A stretch of 64,000 nucleotides of DNA from Diplodia intermedia (Eukaryota; Ascomycota; Dothideomycetes; Botryosphaeriales; Botryosphaeriaceae): positions 124,001 to 188,000 of the forward strand of contig JAKEKT010000026.1 of assembly GCA_021495925.1 (NCBI GenBank), read 5' to 3'. The position numbers and the translations under genes were made by a program. The first letter of the stretch is position 1. The number at the start of each line of letters is the position of its first letter. Of this stretch, positions 54,503 through 64,000 are shown piece by piece. A model generated the notes under the pieces. That model was given only the letters and a program-made list of their open reading frames with translations. It made no database searches and was not told the DNA's origin.

Positions 54503-56470
54503 CTAGGTGTAGTCGTTCAAGACATTCTGGCCCAAGGGATACTTATCCGGAACGTAGGTCACTGGATTCGGCCATGTCCTATTCCCATTAGCATCAACAA
54601 ACTGCGCGCCCACGTCGTCACAGCCCTCGCAAACCTCCCTCCACAGATCCACCAGATCGATCCTGTCCGTCGGCAGGACCTCCAAGCAGCGAAACGCCAA
54701 CTCAACCAACCGGCCGGAGTACGCGGGCCGCAGGGGGTTCCCGCCGCTCTCCACGCGCGGCGGCAGGTCGTGGCGCGGGCCGCCGGAGAAGTCGACGACG
54801 ATGTCGAGCGAGTAGTTTATGCCCTGGCCGACGTCGCGGCAGCCGTAGGGCATGGTGGCCAGCATGCACCAGATGATCATGCCGATCTCCCACACCATCG
54901 TCCACGAGTGCACGCCCGAGTTGTCGGGAGGGACGTCGGCCGGCCAGGGGTCGGGCCAGGGCAGCGGCGTGTGCGGCAGGTCGGCGTTGAGCCGGTCGAC
55001 GGTCTGCTGGGCGCGGGCCGGCACGTGGCCGTATTGGAAGTTATCCCTGACGTTGCGGTGGAACAATTCCGGCGGCATGTGTCCCCTGGTCCCGAAGCCC
55101 TGGAAGTCTGGAGGGTTCGCCCGTCTTCGCTCGCGGTCCTCGTGGTTCCGGTCGTCCAGGCCGTTGTGGGTCCTGTACGCCATTCCGAAATCGCCGACTT
55201 TGGGCTGCGGGTAGCGGCGGGCCCACTCCATCGGCTCGGTGGGGTCGGGGGCGCCGAGCCAGATGTTGTCCGGCTTGATGTCCGTGTTGACAATGTGCTC
55301 CCAGCCCGGCGCCGTGGTTGCGCTCGCCTGGCCGTTCCAGCAGACAAGCGCGACCTCGGTCAGCACCTTGAAGCAATACCAGATGAAAGGTTCCGGCACC
55401 AGATGGCCGCTTTCCAGGTAGTAGTGTAGGAAAGCAACCAGATTGCCATGCGGCACCCATTCGGTCAAAAGCCGTTTGATCCCTCTTCTGAGAGGCTTCT
55501 TTGACCCATTTTCCTGATTAATCAGCCTTGAGCCAAGGGAATGATCGAACAGGGCGACCACGTATCGAGGACAGGCAGCATAGAGCATGCTGTGGACTTG
55601 GCCCTCTTCGGTCGATATTCTGTTTCTGCCAGGGTTGACCCTTGTGTTGTTAGCCATGGCCTGCTCTTTCTTGAGGACTATCGTGTCCGTGGTACGATCG
55701 TAATCATCCGTCCGCCGGTATATCAGAACCTGTAGCGCGAGAAAGGTGTTTTCACGATTAGCTTTCCGATGGATGTGTCTGTGGAATTTCCATGTCCCGG
55801 TCCCCGGTACGTTTTTAAACTTTGACGGCTCTCCCGCTGCGTTGGCTGTTGCATCTTCCAAATTCAAGTTGCCAAGGCCTCCAGCCCTGTTATTCGGGGG
55901 TGCAAGTGCCGCAGGTACATTGGCGTTGGGAGGGTGGAAGAGGCCTCGCGCCCGCCGGATTTTCCGTTGGAAGTTGCTGAACCTCCTCTTCGTTGCGTGA
56001 TCCAGAGCGCGTTCTCTGGCTAGGAAACGGTCTGTACTTGATTAGCCATGGACTACCAGAAGGGAACAAGGCCATACTTCGAGGGGGGTCATATCTCTTG
56101 TTCTGGGTGAAGTGGTTGTGTTCGAACTGGATGACGCGCTCGGGGCCTGGAAAGAAGTGATTGAGGCCGACCTGGGCATTGCAGCGTTCGAACCACAACG
56201 GCCACTTCTTTTCTGCAATGTACTGATAGTATTGCTTCTCTCGCGGACCGACTGTTGCAAATTGGCGGCAAAGTTGGTTCTCAACGAGTTTGCCTTGACG
56301 CCTAATTAGCTGCAGCAGAGGCCTCTTCACCGTCGGCACTTACGCTTGGCATTTGTCTTCGGTTTTTTCAGTAGAGATTCTGCGTTGTAGTTCCTTCGCT
56401 GTGCCTCCTCTGCGAACTTCTCCTCGATATACACGGTACGAGCATTTTGCCCCTGGGTCCTGCGTGGCAT
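54503..56470 (-). CDS. Atypical fungal protein kinase-like protein
   Basis: A 623 aa protein from exons 56470..56344, 56293..56078 and 56031..54503, with introns of 50 and 46 bp. The N-terminal 200 residues are basic and helical without a known domain. A kinase-like fold follows: the hinge region is KRLLTEWVPHGNLVAFLHYY, the catalytic loop VNTDIKPDNIWLG (about residue 366), the metal-binding loop VGDFGMAY (about 394), then GTRGHMPPE in place of the APE segment and a C-lobe with WEIGMIIWCMLATMPYG. The canonical HRD is NTD: the catalytic Asp is kept but His and Arg are lost, and the beta-3 lysine is not obvious in TFLALQVLIYRR. Fungi have expanded families of such divergent kinases. Activity is uncertain, and the start exon is less certain than the rest. 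Confidence 0.78.
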
Positions 56471-56841
56471 CTTGAAGGGCTATACAGACCAGAACCGAGG
56501 AACGCAAGAGGATGTTGGTCAGTGGCTCAGCGGTAATGAGATAATGCTGAGACTTGATAAGGGACCAGAGTTGAAAGGAAAACCCACAACAAAGGACGGC
56601 ACTTGGCTTTCTACCCCATACGTCGCGAACAGAAGCTTCGTGGACACAAAGAAAACCGAGTAACATCATAGGCCAAGCAAAGTCTTCTTTGAGTATTTAA
56701 TTCCACAGGGGGGGTTTTTTTTTTCAAGGTTCGTTTCGCTTCCGGAAACCGCCATTCATTGTCAGGCAACCTGGAACTTTACCTCCTATCAATACAACTG
56801 GCGAAGTTCAACCGGAACTAATTTCCTCTTTCAAATGTAGC
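56471..56841. other. Intergenic, no gene seen
   Basis: 371 bp upstream of the kinase gene and downstream of the aminotransferase gene. A G7T10-type homopolymer run lies near 56708. Nothing else seen. Confidence 0.5.
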
Positions 56842-58630
56842 TCATCTGACAATTTTGTCAACGGCCCTTGCCAATTTCTCCACGTTGGTCTCAGTCAACC
56901 CGGCAACATTGATGCGTCCTGTAGTGGGAAAGTGGATATGATCCTCCGAAGCAAGTTGTAGCACTTGTGAAGGGTTCAGGCCGAGCAAGCTATCATCGTC
57001 AATACTCAAAGCTCTGTCAAAAAGCAGTAGCCGCACTTACGAGAACAGTCCGGACTCCTGCAGAATGTGATCCCAATTACCCGGCGTCTGCAAACCATTT
57101 TCATTAGCTTCATGAAACAATTCATTACGCGCCAGACTGACCTTTAGCTCCTCCGTGAGCCAGCGATGCAAGTTCTTCCTATTCTTCTGCAGCCGTTCCC
57201 GCATTTCGCTCAGGTTCTCCAGCCTGCAAAGAAAAGAAAGATAGTCAGCATCCTCAGCTCTCCCCACATATGTATCCCCTCTCTCCCCACATATGTATCC
57301 CCTCCCCCAACAAAAGGAACAGAGGACAGCACATACCACTCATCCCAAAACTGCTCCAACACGAGCTTCGCCAGCCCGGCATACGCCCTGGGCGGGCTCG
57401 CCCACGTCCACCGCGCAAACCCCCTCAGCCTCTCCCCCACCCTCGCCGCCGTCTCCGCGCCGGCGGCCACGACGTGCACCACGCCGACGCGCTCCCCGTA
57501 CAGGCCCAAGTTCTTCGAGAAGCTCTGCGCCACCACCATCTCCAGGCCGCGCCCCGCGAACTCGCGCACCGGCCACGCGTCCGCGTCCAGCCCCGCGCCG
57601 AAGCCCTGGTACGCGATGTCGAAGAAGGGCAGGTGGCCGCGCGCGGCGAGCGCGTCGGCGACGGCGCGCCACTGCGCGCGCGTGAGGTCGAGCCCGGTCG
57701 GGTTGTGGCACACGGCCTGCAGCACGAAGACGGAGCGCGGCGGCGCCGCGGCGGCGGCGGCGAGCAGCGCGTCGAGCGCGACCGTCTGCGTCGCCGCGTC
57801 GTGGTGGGCGTAGAAGACTGGGTTGAGCCCGGCGTGGGTGAGGAGCGGCCCGTAGTTGGGCCAGCCCGGGTCGCCGATGTAGGCGTCGACCGGCCGCTTG
57901 TTGGGGCCGGGGGAGGAGGAGGAGGAGGAGGAGGAGGAGGAGGGCTGGAAGTAGTGCGAGGCGAAGACGGCGCCGATGTGGCAGGCGCCGGTGCCGCCGA
58001 TGGTTTGGATGCTGGCGACCTGGTGGGTGGTTAGTACACCATCGTATAGCGAGAGGGAAAGTGGAAGTGGAGTGATATGAAAGACTGAGGTTCGCAGAGC
58101 AGATGCAACGGATAACTGGAAAGACACTAGCATGTGTATAAATTGGCGAAGACATGTGAAAAGAGACAGTTGTGGCGAAGTTGAGGGAGGAAGAAAAATA
58201 CCTTTCCAGCTCGCAGGACGTCGCTATCTTTGCCGAAAATGACCTCCGCGGCTTTCTTCAGAAAAGCTGGATCGCCAGTATTGAAGCCATACTGTTTTCT
58301 TGTCAATGAGGTGGTTCTATTTGGGAAGCCTCTGCTGACTGACCCCGTGGTCCACTGGTCGGGCATCGAGTATTTTCTTCGCCTGTCATCGAGTAGGGAA
58401 TCCGTCAGCATGTCCGATGTTTTCTTCAACACAACAATTGATCTTACCTTACGAACGACGGGCAATTCATAGTATTTGCCTTGCTCGTCTCGGTAAACGC
58501 CAGCACCCAAGTCCACTTTGTCTGGCGACTTGTCCGCAGTCAGGCGCAGCTTCAGATCCCACATGATGTCCGTGCCCTCATCTGGAGGGATGTTCGGGAA
58601 AGCCTCCGGTCTCTCACTTATAGAACCCAT
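56842..58630 (-). CDS. Aspartate aminotransferase (cytosolic type)
   Basis: PLP-dependent enzyme interconverting aspartate/2-oxoglutarate and oxaloacetate/glutamate, 423 aa. Seven exons: 58630..58448, 58382..58344, 58291..58202, 58019..57337, 57223..57142, 57087..57041, 56989..56842. KVDLGAGVYRDEQGKYYELP is the usual N-terminal block; no mitochondrial presequence is evident. Cofactor residues: Asn210 in CHNPTG, Asp238 in FFDIAYQGF, and the Schiff-base Lys273 in AQSFSKNLGLYGERVG. Residues 131-140 are ten consecutive serines from a GGA/TCC repeat, inserted where relatives have a short loop. The 54 bp intron 57088..57141 is open and in frame, so retention would add 18 residues. Intron 4 carries a 23 bp tandem duplication. 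Confidence 0.93.
57258..57303. repeat. 23 bp perfect tandem duplication in an intron
   Basis: Two exact copies of a 23 bp unit starting CTCTCCCCACATATG, inside intron 4 of the aminotransferase gene. Confidence 0.95.
57912..57943. repeat. GGA/TCC triplet repeat encoding polyserine
   Basis: About ten uninterrupted GGA-type triplets on the plus strand; on the coding minus strand they encode the serine tract of the aminotransferase. Confidence 0.9.
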
Positions 58631-59212
58631 CTTGGGTGCTGTGCTCCTGCTTCGTTATGCGATTGGCCAATGTGGACAAAACCTGGCCGGGGAGGAGGGA
58701 AGGAATACAACAACTTCGGAAGTGCGGGGAAAGGAGGAACAGTAACTTTAAGTACACAAGCGTGGCGTCTATTGTTGTGCATAATGCGTGCTTTTTGGTC
58801 GTGACTCGGGGCCCGATAGCGAAAGTGGTGGTGGTGGTGGAGGGGACGCTCGGTTGCGTGCTCTCAGAGCCGGATGAGCACTCCACTCGGCAACATGCTG
58901 CAGCTGCCGAGCCCAACTTGATACAGGCTAACCTGAAGAGGTATGATTGCGGGCATTTGCGAATTGAGGCCTCGATATTGCAAAGTCGCACAGCGCACTG
59001 CAATGGCCCACATGTTGCGGGGTTGCCGAGGACGCTGTGGGACCAAAGAATTCCACACAATAAACCGAACTCCAATCAGTGCAGGCAGAATGCAGACTTC
59101 AGGGCGAGCTAAGGTACTGAATACATGATGGTGAAATATCGAACTGCAAAGCCATTTTATGAAATAACGAGGCGGCCAATACCAGAATGTTGCAACTCAC
59201 ACGTAGTTGAAG
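58631..59212. other. Intergenic, no gene seen
   Basis: 582 bp upstream of the aminotransferase gene and downstream of the HET gene, both read on the minus strand. Overlapping ORFs of about 155 codons on both strands have no recognisable features. Confidence 0.5.
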
Positions 59213-61449
59213 TCAGACAATCGTAACCGTGTAGATGTATTTGCCGTAAAAAGGCACGTTCCTTATCCCAAAGCTTTCGTCGTTGATGCGCTCTTCGAAG
59301 TCGTTGCCGTCGAGCCTCGAGCCACCGAATTGCTGGAATAGTCTGCGTAACCACCAGAGGCTTCTTTGGGCCACTTCGCGAGGACCTAGGCCCTCCACGG
59401 CTGTGTAGGGTGGGTGTTCCACTTCAAGATCAAAATATCCAATTCGCCGATAGATTGTCTTGTGCCTCTCAGCTTTCCGCAGGACCAGTCCCTTGAGACC
59501 GAGCAGTTCAGGGAGCTTCCAGCATAATAAGGGAAGAAAGTACAGTGTTTCATCGAGTGTATCTTGAATCTCATCATACCAGAACGAAAATTCTCGCAAC
59601 TGAGGTAGCTGGTATGGATGTTTCCAAAGATGGCAGGGAGGCGGGGATGGAAATTTCCATAGCCAGCCTCTCCCCCTGATTTGGCCTCCTCTGACTTGTT
59701 GGAAAGGGTCTTTCCCACAAGGAAAGGTTTTGACGTCAATCAGATCAAATAGTAGACCATTTTCTAGTTCTTCCCTGGGCATCGCAGGTTGGAAATCGCC
59801 ATCTATCGACGCCCACGACCAAGATGGAGCCTGACCGTGGATTCTCCTAACGGGTACTATCGTGATCCAAAGAAGCTGCTGCACCAGATATCTGGACCAG
59901 AGTCCGGCTAGGTATGCGACATCATCATCCTCTTCCCAGAGCAGGGAGCCCATGAACTTTGCAATGCCTGCAAGTGCTGGAAGTCTGTCATTGATCCTGG
60001 TCAAGCTCGTGTGTGAATACATTTGGACAGCTTGATTCCAGATGTCGAATTGCTGGACACGAGGGTACGATGCGAGATCCTCCTCGTTGAATTTGTTCAG
60101 TCCCCAGGCTGAGGCGTGTACAGAGCCCAGATGCGGATGAGATTCACTCGCACAGCCACTCGCGCATGCCCAGATGACCTGTTCCTGAGTGAAGTAGAGG
60201 ATTCTGCGCGCAAGGAACACTTCTTGGATCACCCAACCTCTGCTAAGCAAAGTCGAGCTCTCAATAAGGCATCCGGGTCGGGACGTGCAATTGACTCCTT
60301 CTGAAAACATCCATGCATTATTGTACGTTTGCAGGTCCTCCCTTATCCCGGACGACCGTGTACGTACGACCAACGGTTGCAGGATGCTTGGGTTGCGCTC
60401 CGAAAAACAGCCAGCAGAAGAATCATCTCCTACGGCTGCCGCGATATTGCAAAGACCATTCTGGTAGATTTTACCCATAACCGCACACTCATTCTTCCAG
60501 TCCTCCTCACAGTCTTGAACTATGCAAAGGGAGTCAATCCAGAGATATTCGTATCCCAGTGAACGTGTGATCTCGAACGCGTCGACGAAGGTCTTTGGCA
60601 GAGCGGAAGGTGGTACGAGCTGCCGAAACTGTGAGATGGTGGCAAGTGTAAGTTTTGTCAAAGGCCCCTTTCCCCAGCAATGACTGAGAGTCAGGTACTG
60701 GGTACCAGGGATGATCTCGCTCCTCAAGCAAAGGCGAGGAGGTTGTCCCTGATTCGAGTGGCCAACGTAGACCAAGCGGGAGGGTATCCAGTTCACAGTG
60801 GAGGTAGGAACACATTCTGAGTGGCCCGAGATGCATTCGGAGAGCCATGCTTGTGCGAGCTGTAGACTTTCCATCGACCCGGTGCTACGGCATTCGGCAC
60901 TGGGAGGCAAAGGTTCGTCTACGTTTATCAGCTAAATCCTGCCAAAAATTTCGAATGGAGCTGACCGCTTCTTCGTCCGGTGAACTCGGCAGCACATGTG
61001 TTTTCACCAACCGTGAACTTCAGTATCCAAGCGAGCGGTAGAGCCGCAGGCCACCGCCTCATCTCCCAACTGACAGGCTTTGATAGCCACGATTCACCGT
61101 ATTTCCTCTCAGCAGCAGCAGCGATTGTGTACGCAATATCGCAGAGGTGACACTCGGAAGCTGATGACCGGAGTTGCTGAAAGGTTCGATGGTGCTTCCC
61201 TCCAAGTTCTGGATAGAATGACGGGTCAAGCTCGACTCGATCGAGCATGTCTAGCTGTGCTTGAACGAAGATGTTCTCGCATTGCCAACAAAGCCTGTGG
61301 GATGCTTTCAATTGATAACCATCGTGGAACAAGGGCAGCCTGAACGGTGTAAGTACGTCGGTCGCTGCACAAGTCGCTGGATCTTCCTGGTGACGGATAA
61401 GCTCATTGGGACCAGAGCTTGACTTTAGCACGCCTCCTACCTCGTCCAT
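59213..61449 (-). CDS. HET-domain (heterokaryon incompatibility) protein
   Basis: A 729 aa protein from exons 61449..60966 and 60918..59213 (47 bp intron). The N-terminal 160 residues carry paired cysteines (LCWQCENIF, SASECHLCDIAY) as is common before HET domains. The HET domain follows from about 230 to 385: GTQYLTLSHCWGKG, DAFEITRSLGYEYLWIDSLC, IVQDCEEDWKNECAVMGKIY, then LLSRGWVIQEVFLARRILYF. The long C-terminal part has no recognised domain. HET proteins typically control cell death on fusion with non-self strains; no partner gene is recognisable here. The acceptor at 60919 (TAG) is chosen because the nearer CAG breaks the frame. Confidence 0.9.
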
Positions 61450-61618
61450 GATAAGGTCTCACACGGCGGTCAAGTTTGCGGAGCCGAAGTAAAGGGGAAA
61501 AAGAAGACAAGGCTGGGATTTAGAAGAGCGGGGTCAAAGACTTGTGCTACCACGCAACAATAAGCGATGTTAACAATCCACATACCGAGACCATGACACC
61601 AGCGCATGAAAATTAGCT
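61450..61618. other. Short intergenic region
   Basis: 169 bp upstream of the HET gene; it must contain much of its promoter. No motif identified. Confidence 0.4.
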
Positions 61619-62541
61619 TCACTTCCGCTGCATGCCATCCAGCTCCGAGATCGTTGCCGGATGCAACTCATGCCTCGTATTTGCCGCCGACAGCTCCTGC
61701 ACCGGCACCCCCGCCGCCATCTCCCCCCTTTGCTTGTCGTGGAACTGTCCCGCGCCCGCCGCCTTCCTGTTCGCCCTCTTCCCCACCATGAACCCGCCCA
61801 CGCACGCCGCCGCAACCAGCAACACGCCCACGGCCACGCCGACGCCGATGCCCGCCTTCGCGCCGGTGCTCAGCCCGCCGTCCGACGACCCCGAGCCATC
61901 CCCCGCCGCCGACCCCGCCGTCGCCGCCGCCGTGCCCGCCTCGGCGCTGCTGCCTGCCGACGCGCTGGTGGTGGCGGTGCTGGTGGGGATGACGTTGGAC
62001 CAGCTGGGGTCGTCGGAGGCGCGGCGGACGATGGGCCCGTAGGCGCGGACGGTCTCGCCGGCGGTGACGGTGATGCTGGTGGTGCCCGTGTCGGCCGAGA
62101 CGCTGCCGAAGGAGAGGCTGTCGACGGTGTAGGTGCCGGCCGACGCGAAGGCCGAGACGCAGTTGAAGATCTGGCTGGTCTCGATGTTGCCCATGCAGAA
62201 GTAGCCGCTGTTTTGTTTTTCGTGTCAGACTGCGTTCTCCTTCGCGTGGATCGAGCCGGGCGGGGGCGGGCTTACGATGGGCAGCATGTTGCTACTGTTA
62301 TGGCGTCGGTAGAGCTGGTCGACGCCTTGGTGCACGCGTAGGTGTAGCCGGACGGACAGATGCCCGGAGAGTAGAAGTATGATACATCGCGGTTGAAGTT
62401 AGGCGGCAGGCATAGCGATGTTGCTGTGGTTCCGAGCTGGAGCCATGATCCGATTGAATTGGAGCCGTAGAAGAACGAAGTGAGGCAGTCGGAGGTGGAC
62501 GGGGTCCAAGTGGTCGTGAGCGGGCCGAGGTATGCAGTCAT
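61619..62541 (-). CDS. Ser/Thr-rich single-pass membrane protein
   Basis: Exons 62541..62276 and 62207..61619 give 284 aa; the 68 bp intron joins ATCCP-S to GYFCMGNIETSQ. The outer part has several cysteines (SDCLTSFFYG, SLCLPPNF, CPSGYTYAC, ATCCPSGYFC) of the kind seen in fungal surface proteins, then a Ser/Thr/Ala-rich stalk. A transmembrane helix of about 24 residues follows (AKAGIGVGVAVGVLLVAAAC and GGFMVG), then a basic stop KRANRK and a short cytosolic tail. There is no classical signal peptide at the start (MTAYLGPLTTTWTPSTSDC), so topology depends on the single helix. No function recognised. Confidence 0.8.
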
Positions 62542-63263
62542 GGCCAGCGATGTTGCCTAAGACGTCGATGACGTTTCGCGGCGTTGAGACGTCAAAGGTT
62601 CAAGAACGTTTGGATCCCGCGGGTTTTGTGTGGAGCATGTCTGCTTATACCTGAATCATTGTCACCTGGTCCAGGAAAAGTGGGCCGTGATAAATTGGTA
62701 TTGAAGTCGTGTGGAGAAATGGGGGCGTTGCTCTTTGTATGATGGCGGTTTCCGATCAGGGCCACGGCCTGTGCGACGGCGGCTAAATAAATGCACACAC
62801 GGTCAAGGGTCATGCCACGCAACAGTCGAGTGTGTTGGGGCATGGAGGCGATTGGATGGGTCTTGGCCCCCACGACGAGGGTCGACGCATGTCCCAGGTA
62901 CCAGCAATCGGCCATGGGAGGCGGAGTAGGATTTCCGTGCGCTCCGTGCGGACTTAACGCTACGGTTTCGGGCAAAAGCCGAGGACACAAGCGGCAACAC
63001 GGCTTCGATAGGCATAGCTCTACGATACCCTAGCCGTAGATACGTATGCACCTGGGGCCAGAACCAGAACCCTCTCTTTCTTTGACTCGGTGTTCGCCGT
63101 ACAAACATGTGGATGCTTGTATTGGGAGGCTGGACGGCTGCAATCAAGCTCTGGGAGCTTGGTTGCTGTGATTGAAGGATTTAGCCGGTCGTACCCAGTC
63201 AGTGGACTTGCCAAATAGATCCTGGAACCAATCCGAACAGGCCTCCATGCCCTAAGTGTCCGG
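62542..63263. other. Intergenic, no gene seen
   Basis: 722 bp upstream of the membrane protein gene. ORFs over 62592..63280 are short and overlap on both strands, with no recognisable sequence. Confidence 0.45.
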
Positions 63264-63650
63264 TTGTGGCATTTGGTCAACCACTTCGCGAAACCCCGAC
63301 GACTTCAAAGCAAATTCCTCTTTGGCAGGTCGGGACTAAGCTTATCAATCAAGCAACTGATGCGAGTGTCAAAATGCTTGGAGGTAATCGCACCCAGCGC
63401 TTTTGATTCGTCCGGTTGGAAGAACTGCAGGCCGTGGGCCCGAGCGCTCACGTCAGCATTGTGCGAACCCTCCCAAAACTCACCTCACCCCTGCGACGTG
63501 AAGTTCACAAGATCCTTCAAAAATCTGAAATACGGTTGCCAATATTGCGACATGATCTGCAGAGCTCTAGATGCCATTCAAGTCCACCCCGACCCAGATG
63601 ATAACATGAGACTAGCGCGACCGGCGGGCTCTCGCGCTCTTTCTCCGTAA
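63264..63650 (+). pseudogene. Possible fragment of a HET-type protein N-terminus
   Basis: A 128-codon ORF whose second half, CDVKFTRSFKNLKYGCQYCD and then MICRALDAI, resembles the cysteine-containing N-terminal segment that precedes HET domains (compare SASECHLCDIAYTIAAA in the intact HET protein nearby). No HET domain follows in any frame before the next gene. I read it as a truncated or decayed copy; it could also be a short genuine gene or chance. Confidence 0.35.
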
Positions 63651-63904
63651 TGATAACTTCCTGACATCCATTGGTTTCCATGCTCAACAGCCACGCTCTC
63701 ATTTCCAGCCCTTTTTTCTTTGGAGAAAAAAAAGTCTTTCTTCTAATGTACATCCCTTTCAGTCTATGTTTTGTTTTTGCTTCTACCGTGTATTCCAAAA
63801 ACGCCCCCGACACCCACAAACCCACAAACCCACGCACCTGCCTCGCCCACCGACTTCTCTTACCAAATACCCCCTGCTTCTCACGTCCCAATATCTCTCA
63901 CCCC

Positions 63905-64000
63905 TCAGCACTTCCCAAACTTGGCCCTAATCTCTTCCTCCGTAAAAGCTCTCGTCTTCCGCCTCAACATGGCCGCTCGCTCCTCGAGCGACATGCCGAT
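63905..64000 (-). CDS. C-terminal end of a gene running off the right edge
   Basis: The last 31 codons and stop of a minus-strand reading frame open to the window edge. The sequence, GMSLEERAAMLRRKTRAF then TEEEIRAKFGKC, is a charged helix pattern typical of real protein. Too little is visible for identification. Confidence 0.55.
   Translation of the reverse strand: MGMSLEERAAMLRRKTRAFTEEEIRAKFGKC

Noticed and set aside
1..64000. tRNA or rRNA genes
   Set aside because: Scanning by eye for a T-arm GTTCRA box with matching A-box and acceptor stem gave no convincing case; a covariance search would settle this.

Overview
The window is a gene-dense stretch of nuclear DNA from a filamentous ascomycete (Pezizomycotina). 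The evidence is spliced genes with mostly 46-70 bp introns (GTRNGT donors, CTRAC/CTAAY branch points, YAG acceptors), fungal orthologues of conserved eukaryotic genes, and typically filamentous-fungal families (HET protein, GH105, isocyanide synthase-dioxygenase, Kex2-processed repeat protein). The class cannot be fixed from sequence alone; Dothideomycetes is plausible but unproven. I predicted all exon boundaries by hand from reading frame, splice signals and family knowledge. For every complete spliced model the exon lengths sum to an intact frame.

Layout. 1-9.7 kb is housekeeping: tubulin-folding cofactor D (cut by the left edge) head-to-head with the DNA polymerase delta Cdc27/Pol32 subunit, proteasome ubiquitin receptor Rpn13 head-to-head with ribosomal protein eL6, then a membrane fatty-acid-hydroxylase-family protein. 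10.7-18 kb holds a large disordered alpha/beta-hydrolase, a cysteine-rich single-pass membrane protein and the complex I subunit NDUFB11/ESSS. 18-30.3 kb is looser: an SV2-like MFS transporter flanked by two small cysteine-rich ORFs, two unrecognised proteins, and a secreted precursor of seven tandem repeats separated by Kex2 sites. 31-34.5 kb has an intronless YdcF (DUF218) protein that looks bacterial and a short MetE-like protein.

36.2-49.7 kb is the most interesting part: a candidate isocyanide synthase (ICS) biosynthetic gene cluster. It contains a DHA1-type MFS transporter, a cytochrome P450, a fused Dit1/PvcA-type isocyanide synthase plus Fe(II)/2-oxoglutarate dioxygenase, a phenol-hydroxylase-type FAD monooxygenase and a free-standing isopenicillin-N-synthase-like 2OG oxygenase. 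The fused enzyme would turn an amino acid (probably tyrosine or another) into an isocyanide, often a vinyl isocyanide; the three other oxidases would tailor it and the MFS pump would export it. No isocyanide hydratase, NRPS or dedicated transcription factor is visible.

50.6-64 kb contains a repeat-bearing secreted Thr/Ser-rich protein, a GH105 unsaturated glycuronyl hydrolase, an atypical protein kinase, an aspartate aminotransferase with a serine-tract insertion, a HET-domain protein, a Ser/Thr-rich single-pass membrane protein, a probable HET fragment, and the C-terminal end of a gene cut by the right edge.
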